From: Athripsodes cinereus
Lineage: Eukaryota; Arthropoda; Insecta; Trichoptera; Leptoceridae
Assembly: GCA_947579605.1 (NCBI GenBank)
Contig: OX388307.1
Span: 7,541,237 to 7,605,236 of the forward strand
Length of the DNA stretch: 64,000 nucleotides
Direction of reading: 5' to 3'
Below are positions 1-12,213 of the stretch, in pieces. Under the pieces are notes generated by a model. That model was not told where the DNA came from. It saw nothing but the letters and a program-made list of their open reading frames with translations, and searched no databases. Position 1 is the stretch's first letter. The number at the start of each line of letters is the position of its first letter. Position numbers and translations under genes: made by a program.

Positions 1-127
1 GATATATTTTTTGTGTTGGATAATAATTGTGAATTAAGAATTTCAACATCATTTTTCTTTATTTATCATCTCTATGCAATTACATTTCTTTTTAATTAAT
101 AAATAATTTTTACTTTCTTCCTTTCAG

Positions 128-3100
128 TTGGTTGCGACTGGACTATGTATAATGAGTTTAGCAAGGAGGCGAAATCGCTACAGCTATTTGGTGAGTTTAT
201 TGTTTTGAGTTTTATTGATGAGTCCAATATATATTTGTGTCAGTTCGTTAATGTATTTGTATGATTGAATACATGCTCTCTAAACATTAAACACAATAAA
301 GATCACCCAGTCTCATTGGCCAACAACAACCCAATTTTGTAAGATATTTGTCTTATATGTAAGGTAATAATTTTTGAACAACACAAACAAAAAAATCTAA
401 AATGCAAATATTTTTATGCTTTGATAGAACGGCATAGTGCTCCAAAATTTTGAAACGCCATATTTCATAATTTTAGAATATCGAGTTCTTGGCTTCTGGT
501 ACTAGATGATTGATGTACACATTATTCCTTTAGAGCAGTGATTCCCAAACTATGGTACGCGTACCACCAGTGGTACGCGACAATTATTAAGGTGGTACGC
601 AAGCAGCCATGGCCATAGGACATACACAGTAAATAATTAGATAAAACGTTTTTAAATTCAGTTCAGTGGTACGCTACTGATTTATAATTTCGTGTGTAGC
701 ACGCGAAATTAAAAGTTTGGGAACCACTGCTTTAGAGTGTTTAAACTTTAAATAAATAAAAGAAAAATCCTGAAATATTAGTCATAAATGTGTTTTTGTT
801 ATTTTCCAGATCAAAGTAGTGGGTGCTTGCTGTCTTGTGTGTGCACTGACGTGTGTTCTGGTTACCATTACAACTACAGTCATACATATGAACAGGTAAC
901 ATAATTTTTTATTCTATTAAAGTTCCATTGAGTTCCTGGCAAACAATAGGTCTCCTAATCTTTTCTGTAAGCTTTTAAGTGTTGCCACATATTGGAAGAC
1001 TTGTTTGTTTTATTTTTACAACTTGATGTAATTATTGAGTTAATCCACTGATATCACATTTTGAGAAATGGCATGATGGTAGAGTTGGATATTGTAAAGA
1101 GAACAAGGTGAGATAAAATTTCTAGAAGGATGAACCTAAAGCAATACAAGATTTCCTTTGGAGGGCATTGTTAATATTTTTTTACTCTTCTCCAGCTGCT
1201 GTGTAATTGGAATGATGCTGAAAAGTTATAAATATCTCTTGCGGGCCCAATATGAGTACATATTTACTTTCGATGGCCGAATAGTCTTTGTGGGGCCTTG
1301 ATCTCCAAAACAATAGATCTCTAAACATTCCTATCTTGAGCAGTGAATTGCCAGTCATCTTTAGCATCTAGATGCTATCCAATAAGCCTTTTGCCTTGGT
1401 TTGTCTAACGGTCTTGCGCTTTTGGGTGTACCTTGCAGAATACATTTAGTTCACCTTTCTTCTCCAGATCTGATCACGGCCAATTGTCAGCATCTGATCT
1501 CACTTTTGATAAAAGTTTGGTTTATCATGTAGTGGATCTCTTCATTGCTTTTAGCCTCCAGATTCCTTTTATTCTCAATATTTGTGTATGTGCAATTTCT
1601 TAATCTTTGTCTATATTTTTATTTTGCAGGCTTCAAACGTTAAGGAAGTGTGTGTATACAGAGAAGACTAGAACTTGTACCTGTTATTCTATCCTCGCTG
1701 ACGGTCAGAACACCCCTGATGATGAAGAAGGTATTTACATATTTTCATTCCTTCACTTTTTTCATTACTCAATAGCCACCTCTGTCCACTGCTGAATATA
1801 GACTCCCCCAGGTTTTTCTATTGTCTACCTTCTAATATAAGGATTCATCATCAGCAGTTTTTATTTATTTTTTATTTATGTATTTATTTATTCATTACTG
1901 TACATTGATTACAAGCAAATTCACACAAAAATACATTTAAAACAAATACAATCAATATACAGAGGGCGAGTTTATCGCAGAGGCGCGATTTGTTCCAACT
2001 AACCCAAATTGTTTATGTTGTTAGACCAAAATTAAGATCATATAGTCTCCTGCTATTTTTATGGTATATTATGTTGATGATGTCTACCAAAAAATAATAG
2101 ATGAATGGTTTGTTTTACTTATACTCAAAATTTTACTTCTATACTATCATGGCATATTTCACAAGTGGGGTACCCAGCGGACTAACTGCAAGTAATAAAA
2201 ATGCTGATGGTCCTCTCTGCGCCAATAAAAAATAAGACATTCAGGATGGAAAAATAACACATACTGAGGTATAATACCTGCCTTTTATAGGATACTAGAA
2301 AACTTACAGAAAAGGGTGGGGACCTGTTCTTTACTGGAGACTCCAAGGGGTGTTGACTTAAAATTTTGATAACTTAAATATCTATAAGGACATAGGAAGA
2401 AATAAAATGACAAGTTTTTGAAGATTGACACAAATTTAAATTACAAGGGTCTTTCAGAGGTTTTGATTATTTTAAAATCAGACTTTAATGGCTTGTACTA
2501 GTGACAAAGGTTTATAAGAAACTCATCAAAAAATTCTAGCTATTTATGATTTTTTTCATTTCGAATAGTGAAAGGTATCGAGATTCTACCATATTTGTTT
2601 TGTTTTCAGGTGTGAAGTGTGTATTTGAGTCTGTGATGGACTGTGGTACGGTACACGGAGCACTCTACAGATGTCTTGGAGCTGTATTTGGTTTGTCTGT
2701 CGCTGGAGTTCTCGTCTGTATCTGTTCTGCCATGTTGGCGTATCAGTTGTTAAGGTAACATATTCATTTACAAACATTTGAATTCACCGCATTATTACAT
2801 GACAATATTTTAAGATATCGTCATTGCATATTAAAAATGAGACATGTGATAATATTTTTATTTTTCGTGTCATTTGATATGCCGTAAAAATCATCTACAA
2901 CTACTATATCATCATAGCTCATCCCACACGTGGAGTAACTAGCTGAAACATGCAAGTTGTGCTCTCTGTGTCAACAAAAAGTTAAGATATTCAGGATGGG
3001 TGGCAAACCTCATCGCTGAATTTAAGATGTAAAATATCTTTATTTTTTAGAACACCTTTTACAGGACACAAAAACTTATGGGAAAAAAGTGGGATGTTAG

Positions 3101-6100
3101 TTCTTTATCGGGTGTCCCACGGAATGCAAATCATTGTTTTGACTATTTAATCCTATTTGATATTATTCAAATAATCAATTTTATATTTGTATGATAATAA
3201 ACTATTTCATTGTATAATTTATTATTATAGTGTAGTTGGTATTTAGTTCAAATGTTTTTATATTTTGTAATTGGTTTATTTTTTATACTGTCAAATTACA
3301 ATTATTTTATTAAATAAAATGAATAAATAAATATCTTGTTCAATAAACAAAATATCTTAAACTACATCATCTAGTAATATGTTCAAAAGATGCGGCTTTG
3401 TAGAGAGGGTATTTATTTATATTTAATTTTTCTGATAAAGATCTGTTGTACTTTTTCCAGTCATGAAAGAAAGAAGATGTATTGGGAGCAATTGGAGTTG
3501 AGATGCAGATCTTTATATCGTCCTGCTAACAATAACAATACTGGGACCAATAATAATCAACAGACCAACACACATCCACAGCAACCTCCTGTAAATAATA
3601 AACATTGTTTATTTATTATATATTTATTTACCTTATATCTAATTGAGTTGAGAGATATACACAGCTAAAATGATTTATTCTGTGATAATTGCAGGTGTGT
3701 GATGAGTGTTGTGCGGAATGCAGGGCTGCGGCAGCTGTTTCTTGGGACATTCAACATAGATTCTGGGCTACTGGTAAATATATGCCATTCTACATCTTAA
3801 TTTTTTTTAAATAAATTTGTCATTGCTTCATATTCATCATTTTTATTTGTTGATTGATTTATATTTTGCGAGGTTGAATGATGATATTAGGAAAACATGC
3901 AGATGCTACAGAATACGTGTAAATAATTATTATAATTAATAAATAATTTGTGATGATGTCGAGTGCATGGATGAGGAAGAAACTGTATTTATCTGAAAGA
4001 AGGGGTGTAAGAAAATGAAAACCATATTGCTTGGCCATGTGGATTAATTGTTCAAGGATGGCTGCGTGTGGAGTACGACAAATTAACATGTATGTATGAG
4101 AAATTGCATGAATGTGGAAGAAACGAAAGAAGTATGTAAAGATAGATCAATATGGCATTCTGTTATTTTTGCCTACCCCACTTGGGATATTTATTTAACA
4201 AATATAACGTTTACGTCTTTTACAAAAATATCAAATAAAATATGGCGTAAGGATATAATAATAATATTAAGATTAATCATACTAAATTCATGATTTTTTA
4301 TTATTGTTTAGGTCGTGTTGGCAACCTTTATTCTCCAAATCCTGGCACTGGACGAAGAGTTACTTCTTGGAGCTGGTTTCCTTGGCCTAGAAATTCTAAT
4401 CAAAGGTGTGTTAATTGTTTATTAAAATAATTACATGTAAATAAATAGATTTGAGCAAACAGGAACAATATATTTTGTTATTACAATAAACCATTGTATG
4501 AGGGTACATAATAATAATTGTAATAAAAATCTTTATTGCACAAAAAAATCAACGTTAGTAAATAAATGTGGCAGAATTTAAACTAGACAAATAAATTTGT
4601 GCAATAGGTGAGTTTATCGCAGAAGCGCAATGTCTTCCAACTAACATTGCTTTCTCTAGGAGTTGATAGTTTCATCTATCATGTATTAAATTTACAAATG
4701 GGATGGCAACCTGTACAGAGTCAAGTGTCTTGAAGACGATGAACACTTTAAATGTCAGATATTCATAAAATATCATGTAAAGACATTTAACATTTTCAAT
4801 ATATCGGCATTCAGAGCGACTTGTATTTTAATTAAATGCTGTGGATCCACTAACTGCCTTATTCAAGGGGGATTTCGTGATGGTGTGTATAAATAGGTAA
4901 GATGGATATGAGCTGAAGAAAAATCAATCTATTTCTACCATCATGGCATATTTCATAAGTGGGGTAGCCAGTAAACCAACTGCGTGAAGAAGACAAAGAA
5001 GAATTTTTATGTTTATCTAACATTATATTTTAAAATTTGCTATGTTTGTGTTTTCAGAGTTGGAGGCAGTACCTCTGGAGACAGTGCGTATGGATTTGGA
5101 AATACTCCAGCTGGATACTGGCAGTTGGGACCACCTCCACCATACACACCTCATCACAGGTGACATATTAAACTCAACATTATATCTACAAAGCAACTTT
5201 TGATTTATACTCTACTTTACTTTGCTTCATGTGACCCGGTATTTATGTAAGTCATTGCAAAATATTGTATTTAATATATGTACGTAACACCCAGACTCTA
5301 AAAAGATCATTCTTCATTTTGCCCTGGTGGAGAAATGAATCCGGGACCTTGTGATTCAATGGCAATTCCCTGCTTCACAGGCAGTCATATTAAATTATAA
5401 ATTTAGTAAAACACTACAGAAGTCATACAATATGATATAATTTTATACCAAAGCATTTTCCATATTGTCTGCAGATATCTCCATCATCACATTCAACAGC
5501 AACAACAGCAGCAAGCCAACAGCCTTCATCATCATCACATGGGACAAGGAGGGGCTGCACCTGGAGCAGGGGGCACAGGCACACTGGGGTCTAGACACAG
5601 GGGACCTCAACATGCTAGGAGAGGGTGCGATTCACATCAACATGCACCTGGTAAGTTTATAATATGGTTCTAGCAGATGTATAATGGCAGAACAGAGAGG
5701 ATGTCCTGTATTTACTACTAAACACTTGGGCTTGTGTCCCTTGATACTTACAGATTATTATCTCGAGATGGAAAACAGTATGAATTTATAAAGCAATTTA
5801 TTTATTTATCCTTTGTTTACAGTTCCTGAAGATTTCTCTGAAGAACTTGAAGAGATACATCAGCACACTTGTCAGAAATATCAACATGCAGGTATGTTAA
5901 AATATAGTGCATATATGTTTTCAAACACATTTCGTTTGATGATAATATTCTTAGTGTAGGTGTTCAACTGACTTCAAGGCACTAGTGAAAAGGGCCGATT
6001 TCATCTCGCCTTTTAAAATATGCACCTTTAAGGCATAAAATTCTTTTATAAATGAATTACTTAATAAGTTTACAATATAATTTTATAATGTGTATAATTT

Positions 6101-9100
6101 GACGCTATGATTCCTTGCTGCAAATTGTTTTGAACACACTTTTTGCATTATTGCGGTGGTTGGTAACCTGATAGTAAAATCTCAAATTTTCAATTGAGGG
6201 ATTCTGAGTTCAATTCCACTCACTGTTGACTTATGTTGTCAAGGTGTTGGGAAATATTTGGGTGTATTTAAATCCAAATTTATCATTTATTAAAAAAAAA
6301 TCTTTATTAAATGAACATAATTTATATAAATAAATAAACTTGGACCCGTGGACAGAAAAGATTCTTTTCAGTCGAAACGCAAAGATATTTAACAGTATCC
6401 TTGTGGTGGCCTAAACGAAGCTTAATAATTTAATCTAATATGATTACTTATTGTAGAGTGTAGCATACTAATGCATCATTTAAGTGTTTCTATTATATAT
6501 TAAAATAATTAATGATTGTATTGTTTAATTTTGAATTTATATAATTATTACAGTTCCGGAACAGGAAGAGGGTGTTGCAATACAGGGATCAGAAAACCTT
6601 GCTTTCCAATGTGAAAAACAGTCTCCGCAAAGGTGAGCAAAACTTAAATTCCATTATATCATTCATCGTATTTAAGGTATCCAGCAATAAAGATAAACAC
6701 TTTGTTTAACGTATAACAGTAACATTTTTACCAATGAAATACCTATCCATTCAATTTTTATACGATTATACAAGTGAATGCTTCATCATTGAGAGGGTAT
6801 TTTTATCTGAAAGAGGGGATGTGAGAAAGCGCAAACGTCTGAAAACTTTGTAGCTCAATCACGTGGATCAAATTCTTAAGGGTGGCTGCATGCTGAGTAA
6901 GAGAAATAATAGGTGTGAGTGTATGAGCAATTGTATGAATTTTGAGAAAGCGAAAGAAGTATGTAGGGATACATTGATACTGTATTACCTCCAGTTGTGT
7001 GTCGTCGCCATGCCTACCAGTAGAAGGCTTATCACGACGTATCAATGAAGTATGTGTATCATTCATCATCTTCAGGTGGCAGACATGTCAACAATGTCTA
7101 GGAATTTTTGGTAAATTTATATTTTACTTTTTCCTTGCAGGCAAGCTAGGAGTGGTGAATCAGAGTTGTATTTTGCTGATGTTTCCAGTTGTTGTAATGT
7201 TTCGTTAAAGGTAATTAATGTTTATTTATTTATATGATTATTTAAATATACGTACACTTATCATAATGTCCCCCTAAAGTGTTATATTCAGTAAACTAAT
7301 GCATGCATTGTTCCGGCAGGCTATTCTCTCTGTAACATAAAAAATAAACTAGATGCTTGGATGTAAACTTGATAACATATATCATCATTGCTGGTTCATC
7401 TGGATTGCATCAGAGCGCGCTTCACTGGGACATTAAATCTTATGTGTGCATGTATATGTTGTTAAGGAAGTACATATCTCCGGGTACGGCACGAGATATA
7501 TGGTGGGTGGGTACGAGATGTGTACCCTTAATAAACTTACGGAAAAGAATGGTAGATCTGTAATATTTTAAGTGTATCAAGTTATAAATATTGTTTTTTT
7601 TTTGTTTTGTTATTCACAGGCAATTGATTATTGTGGAGGTGGTCTGATAGGCACTATAGACTCCCAGGCAGACTCCTCTTCTGTAGAGTCTGATGGACAG
7701 GCACATCCACATCATCGCAAGGCACACCATCATCCAGGACATCATGGACAAGGTAATGACTCAAAATATAATCACTGCATTTTAAGTGGGAGTCGATTTA
7801 CAGAAAATTTCATTGTTTAATATTTTTTTTCAGGTATGGGAGCTTGTAGCCAGAGTCCTAGAAGGTCGAGAATAAAGAACTCTAACCTCCAACATGCCGA
7901 CAATAGAATGCATAGACCCTGTGAGATGAATTGCAGAACAAATTTAATGATGAGCAGGGGAGAAGTGCACTACATGGACCATACCAAAGAAATCTGTCAG
8001 GGGGTGCCAGCTGGCTATCATTGTACTGATCCAGAATGCTCTCAAATGCTTGCATGTGTAGCTGACGATACAAACATGAGGAGCATGCGAAGGATAAGTG
8101 AAAATAATGAAGAGATGGAGAGCCCCAGTATGCAGTGCTCACTCAATGGAGGTATGTGTCAAAATAGTGGAAACTTTAACTGTCATAATACACCAGATAG
8201 ATCCAGCATGAGGGTAAGGCAGAGCCCCAATAGGAGCAGCTTCATCTGCAGACAACAGAGCCCTATCAGAGCCAACTGTGTTGGACTACCAACAAGTACA
8301 TCATCACCAAACTCATTTGTACCTAACGAATCAGACAACAACTTTAACAGCTCGCAAATGAGAAGGAGAGATAGCAGAGATGAGAATGTAATCAATTATG
8401 GAGGTGCCTCCTCTTCTTTATCTCAAATTCGACGGAGAAATGACGACGATTGTGATAATGTGAGACGACAGAACATAGAAAAGGAGTTACTAGGATCTTT
8501 AGATAGTTCTTGCATGTCATATAAACGTAAACCTATAGATGAAAATCTTCTTAACGAAGGTGGAATAGATGTTCACATGAGAAGACAAGCTATAGAAGAT
8601 GCTTTACTTAATAATTCTTTGGAAATGATTGACGAAGGTGGCTTAGCTTCCATACGGAGAACCGCTTTAGAAGATTCAATACTCAACTGTTCTGTTAATC
8701 AAACTATAACTGGGCTGCTTAATAAATCTCACGAAGAACAAAATGATTCACAAATGATGAAACGAAAAGCCATTGATGAATCTATGTTATGCGGTGAAGA
8801 CGTTTCATTCTCACCCATCAGAAGAAAAGACTTAGAAGACTCCTTAACAAAAGATCAGAGTTTATCAATGTCACCGTTACGAAGACGAGTTTTAGAGGAT
8901 TCTATTAATAATGAATTGAATATTTCTCTTTCGTCAATGCGAAGAAAAGCCATAGAAGATTCAATAAACAATGAATTGAGCTCTTCAACTCCATTACGAC
9001 GCAAAGGCGATGAACAAAATATTTCATTATCTCAAATAAGAAAAAATAAACGTGAAGACTCAATGAGCAGTGAAGAACTTAATGTTTCAGCTCCGAGACG

Positions 9101-9683
9101 AAAGGTTAATAATGACAGTATGTCTAATAATATAAATAATAGTGAACAAAATACTTCAATGTCACCGTTACGAAGAAGGGTGTTAGAAGAAAAAATTAAT
9201 AACGATTGTGCCAATATTTCTCTAACTCGAAAAGCTATTGAAGATTTAAATAACGAAAACCAAACTAAAGCGTTAGACGATTTATTGAACAACGATCCAA
9301 ATGTAATGGCACGACGCAAAGGAATAGACGAGATACTTAACAGTCAGTTAGATAATACCATGCATAACCTTAAAACAAATCTCTCGCACATCGTACAGAA
9401 TGATAAATATTCTCCCAATTTTAATAACAGCATGCGTGACCGTGAATTAGAAGACAGTTTAACTAGTGAGGTTGGTGGAAGTCGTCGAGGTATAATCGAG
9501 CGGGCTTGTTTAGGTCCCGACGTCAGATATGAACCTGTACAAGTGTTTGGTAACGTTGAGTGTGGTGTCGTTGTAAATGATGATGTAGGGACACAAAATC
9601 CTGTACATTTAAGATGTTGCAGTGATAGTAATACAATGGATTCAGGTTGGCAATCTGGCTCCGAAAAACATATCACTGATTAA
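128..9683 (+). CDS. Multi-pass membrane protein with PPxY motif and long repeat-rich tail, ENTREP/FAM189-like (5' end missing)
   Basis: Fourteen exons join in frame with GT-AG introns: 128-190, 810-895, 1630-1730, 2610-2754, 3461-3590, 3695-3773, 4312-4405, 5058-5159, 5475-5650, 5823-5891, 6554-6632, 7141-7210, 7620-7752 and 7834-9683 (stop TAA). They encode 1058 residues. The first exon shown begins after an acceptor, so the start codon lies upstream of the window. Seen: a hydrophobic segment at residues 1-12, a second at about 22-47, a cysteine-rich loop (CxxxxxxxxCxC at about 56-67, more Cys at 87 and 95), a third membrane segment at about 102-127, then a basic juxtamembrane stretch and a long polar tail. 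The tail has PPPY at 259-262, a WW-domain ligand of the kind that binds NEDD4/ITCH ubiquitin ligases. It continues with His- and Gln-rich stretches and, in the 1.85 kb last exon, about 18 repeats of an RRKxIEDS core. The membrane layout plus a PPxY tail fits the ENTREP/FAM189 endosomal family. That assignment is by resemblance only; the gene itself is solid. Confidence 0.75.
536..729. mobile_element. hAT-type MITE (194 bp) in the first visible intron of gene 1
   Basis: Terminal inverted repeats read CAGTGATTCCCAAACT at the left and AGTTTGGGAACCACTG at the right. The element is flanked by a perfect 8-bp target duplication CTTTAGAG (528-535 and 730-737), the hallmark of hAT transposition. The interior repeats the phrase GGTACGC several times. 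It is non-coding and non-autonomous. It shares its end design with the copy at 51676-51899. Confidence 0.92.
1860..2040 (-). repeat. LINE 3'-end remnant with (TTTA)n tail
   Basis: A TTTA-rich run (the tail read from the opposite strand) is followed by an ATTACAAG stretch, then the block GCGAGTTTATCGCAGAGG. The same block order recurs at 4505-4660 and, more diverged, at 30010-30150. This points to minus-strand 3' ends of one non-LTR family. There is no coding capacity. Intronic in gene 1. Confidence 0.55.
2143..2365 (+). repeat. Dispersed ~260-bp repeat, family D, copy 1
   Basis: Starts near TCATGGCATATTTCACAAG and runs through the phrases ACATTCAGGATGG and CCTTTTATAGGATAC to a GGGTGTTGA end. 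The same order of phrases recurs at 2900-3130, 54770-55020 and, inverted, at 51418-51668. Shorter pieces are at 4930-4985 (+), 27893-28010 (-), 30163-30240 (-), 39885-39965 (-), 51955-52115 (-) and 55655-55850 (-). No coding content or target duplication was recognised; class unknown. Confidence 0.65.
2900..3130 (+). repeat. Dispersed repeat family D, copy 2
   Basis: Second intronic copy within 0.8 kb of the first. It carries the family D phrases CATTCAGGATGGGTGGCAAA (as ATTCAGGATGGGTGGC), CTCATCGCTGAATTTAAGA and TTTTACAGGACAC, ending near TCCCACGGAATG. It is in the same orientation as the copy at 2143-2365. Confidence 0.65.
3955..4195 (+). repeat. LINE C-terminal tail remnant (WRSILSAYP family)
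   Basis: Translates in part to MRNCMNVEETKEVCKDRS followed by FAYPTW, matching copies at 6795-6985, 45510-45745 and 61283-61430. The shared peptide E-A-K-E-V-C-K-D-R-x-x-W-R-S-I-L-S-A-Y-P marks the end of a non-LTR ORF2. Decayed and intronic in gene 1. This tail type is familiar from lepidopteran repeats. Confidence 0.6.
4505..4660 (-). repeat. LINE 3'-end remnant, same family as 1860-2040
   Basis: Contains a TAATAAAAATC and TAAATAAAT stretch followed by GAGTTTATCGCAGAAGCG and TCTTCCAACTAAC, matching the block at 1970-2010. Intronic, minus orientation, non-coding. Confidence 0.5.
6150..6275 (+). repeat. Degenerate tRNA-derived SINE
   Basis: A diverged box-A-like TGGTTGGTAACCTG lies about 60 bp before a diverged box B (GAGTTCAATTCC). 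It is followed by a 'gttgac...ggtgttgg' body and a GGGTGTATTTAAATCC end. This is the structural order of the cleaner SINE copies at 40650-40795 and 51028-51195, here on the + strand inside an intron of gene 1. Confidence 0.5.
6795..6985 (+). repeat. LINE C-terminal tail remnant (WRSILSAYP family)
   Basis: Begins with 'atctgaaagagggg', passes 'cacgtggatcaaatt', and ends in a frame reading MSNCMNFEKAKEVCRD. It aligns along its length with 45510-45745. Decayed and intronic in gene 1. Confidence 0.6.
8346..9470 (+). repeat. Coding tandem repeats with RRKxIEDS core in the last exon of gene 1
   Basis: Within one continuous exon, about 18 units share a core of two basic residues, a short hydrophobic step and an acidic E-D-S/L end. 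Clear examples are IRRTALEDSIL, MKRKAIDESML, IRRKDLEDSLT, LRRRVLEDSIN, MRRKAIEDSIN, ARRKGIDEILN and MRDRELEDSLT. Spacing between cores is roughly 12-40 residues, usually about 20. Linkers are rich in Asn and Ser, and several cores are preceded by S-P. Units differ strongly in codon use, so they are old protein repeats, not a recent DNA satellite. Function unknown; unstructured, phosphorylated or coiled binding segments are all possible. Confidence 0.85.
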
Positions 9684-10531
9684 TGTGTAAATTGAAAAAA
9701 CTATCAAAGCTGTGTTGATTAAAATTAAGTGTTCTTTGCTGCACAATAGTAATATGTCTTGTTTTTCTGATGGAACATTGAATTTATTATTACGTTCTCG
9801 ATTCTTAAATATCTCGGTAAATTTTCATCACTTTTTTAATAAAAATATAGTAATTAAAAACTTCATTCTAGAAATACATTTTGTACAATAAGTGTACAAT
9901 GTTCACAGAAACTAAAAATATAACAGAAACTATTGAATATGACTCAAGTGATGAAACTAAGATTTTTATATTCTTGAAAACACCGTATTAAGACACTAAA
10001 AACATCAAATATGTAATTATTTGTATCAAATAATTAAATTGCTAATAGTTAACTCTGTTAAATTTCAAAAACTATCACATGGTTTCATAAAAGATGAAGT
10101 TCTTTCATTTTTAAAGTGAATTTTGGATTTCATAAACTAACTTTCAATTTAGACTCATTGAAATTACAGAACACCAGATGTCATTATGTACAATATTTTC
10201 AATAATGCATGCCTTTTTTTAATAATGGCAATGCACTCAAATTTGCATGATTTCTGCCTATTGCAATCTAAGGAACGTGTCAACTGTAATTTATATAAAT
10301 TTTCTTCATAAACATTGTAACATTCATCTAACATAGTGTACAGTAAATGAACAATTTCTCTATGAAATTTTGACATTTCAGACATTAACTTGATTTTTTA
10401 TGAAATCCATGGAAGTGAAAAGAAAAAGATTTTAGACTTAATACTATTGTGAGTAATATTTATCATACATAACTTAATTTTTGTACCACAGCTTTTTGTA
10501 TAATATTGTAATGCAATGGTTTAGCAATAAA
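9684..10531 (+). terminator. 3' UTR and candidate poly(A) signal of gene 1
   Basis: After the TAA at 9681-9683 the sequence is AT-rich and non-coding. The first clear AATAAA is at 10526-10531, giving a 3' UTR of about 0.85 kb. Other AATAAA motifs occur further on (for example near 14655), so longer transcripts are possible. Assigned from the motif only. Confidence 0.45.
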
Positions 10532-10844
10532 ATTAAAGAATTGTTACTTAAAAAGAGAACATTATCTCTATTTGAACAGTATTTTTGTATTTGCTACGTT
10601 TTAGAAAATTATTTTGGCTATGGTTTTAAATTTTTTTTCAGTAGTTAGTAAGAATGTCTTTATATAAAATATGTCAAATTTTTATACAGAACAAAATGGT
10701 GGATAAACGAAATGGCTGCCTGTGTTTTTAGTATGTTGTGACAAAAGCCAATATTAATGCAGAATTGAAATATTTGAAATGAATTGCATCAGAAATTTTG
10801 TGTAATATAAAAAATATTTTAGATCAAGGTAATCATTGGCCAGG

Positions 10845-11040
10845 TAGTAGAGCCTTCGCCAACACATAATATGACACAATAAGTTTTGTGAAATAAACCC
10901 AAACACACCCTTGAGTAAGAAATATGTTTGTGTCGTGAAAGCAGAGATGGTTGATAGCGGACGGAATCAAAACCAATACCTCCTTATTGAAAGTCCGAGC
11001 CTGCCATAAGGCTACCAAACGCCTTGTCACTTAATTGTGA
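10845..11040 (-). repeat. Diverged tRNA-derived SINE
   Basis: Read on the minus strand it has 'ttggtagccttatggcagg' (box A area), a box-B-like GGTTTTGATTCCG, the shared body 'ctttcacgacacaaac', and a 'gggtttatttcacaaaac' end. The order matches the SINEs at 40650 and 51028. It lies downstream of gene 1. Confidence 0.55.
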
Positions 11041-11974
11041 GGGTACTTGGGTTTTCTAAAATTCATTAATAAGAAAATATGTGTATTGATTTTTTGGATT
11101 AGTTATTTTGTAATAATATTGGCTTCTGCCATAACACAAATTAAAGATAATTTTATTATTTTTAAATGAAAATTTATGAAATTAAAATTCTTGCCAATAC
11201 ACTGTGTATATTAAATTTTTATGTGATCTTATATAATAACTTGTGATCTTTGTAAATGTTTTAAGAATTTCTGTTGATTTTATTGTAATCTGCAAAGTGT
11301 TATTCTATAAACAAATTTGAATCACTTTGTCTTGCCATAATAATAAATTAGATTTTGAAATTTTATGTTGAAAATTTGGTAGATATAAAATGATTTTTTT
11401 ATATTTATATAAATAAAACAACATCACTTTACATTAGCCTGATGAGAGAGTGGAAGCTCTTCAAAGCCGGCTGGTGATTAATAGTCACTGTAGAAGTACT
11501 GAACAACTGTTTTTTTTTCATTAATTTTACATGAACTTCCACCAAATACCACTGTTCCAATTTTAACCGCATAAATAAATATTTACCTTACTTGCTGAAC
11601 AAATGTTCTCTTTATAGTCTTTATAAAAGACAAAACCTTTGTTCACATTTTTTGTTCGCTCAATGTGGACACAACTGTTTTCGAGCAAAAATTGTATAAA
11701 ATTGACTGTTTCCGAGACATATCTTGCAGATTTCACAAAATCTTAAAGCTCCTATTTTATACTTATTTATTTTTGTGATATTTTATGAGATTTTGAACTT
11801 ACATAGTAATCATCAAATAATAATAATAAAATCTGAAAATTTTAATAATTTTCATAGTCTAAGAGTATCTCATCTGATATCAACTTCTGTCAATTATGTA
11901 TATTATTGCTGTTTATATTTTTTTCCAAACACACTCAATGGATGCAAGTTTGTTTAGAATGTATTTTTTTTTCT

Positions 11975-12213
11975 AAAGGTCAAGGGACCTTGCATCCCTT
12001 GTGTCACCGCGACCATAATAGATCTATTGTGACATCCTTCTGTGTCATATCTCACTCTCAAGACCCAGGTGCATCATGTAGCTCACTATCTGTCTTGGTG
12101 TGAGAAGCCTCACCTTCTCAGAGTCCAGCAGTGGACCTCCGAGGATATGACTTCGGTTGCGAGCGAGTGTGTCACAGTTACAGAGGATGTGGATAGGTGT
12201 TTCATTTAGAAGG
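11975..12213 (-). pseudogene. LINE ORF2 C-terminal fragment (zinc-knuckle region)
   Basis: On the minus strand an open frame reads ETPIHILCNCDTLARNR, then HILGGPLLDSEKVRLL and TPRQIVSYMMHLGLESEI before a stop. C-x-C with a preceding His and a downstream hydrophobic QIVSYMMHLGL segment is typical of the extreme C terminus of R1/Jockey-type non-LTR ORF2 proteins. Upstream parts are missing, so this is a 5'-truncated copy. About 120 bp of 3' UTR-like sequence follows it on the same strand. Confidence 0.65.

Noticed and set aside
1..127. A start codon for gene 1 inside the window
   Set aside because: The first visible exon follows a clear acceptor (TTTCAG at 122-127) and begins within a hydrophobic segment, so the real start is upstream of position 1.
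7882..9676. Several minus-strand frames of 70-110 codons within the last exon of gene 1
   Set aside because: They are antisense to a 615-codon frame with repeated protein motifs and have no recognisable features of their own.
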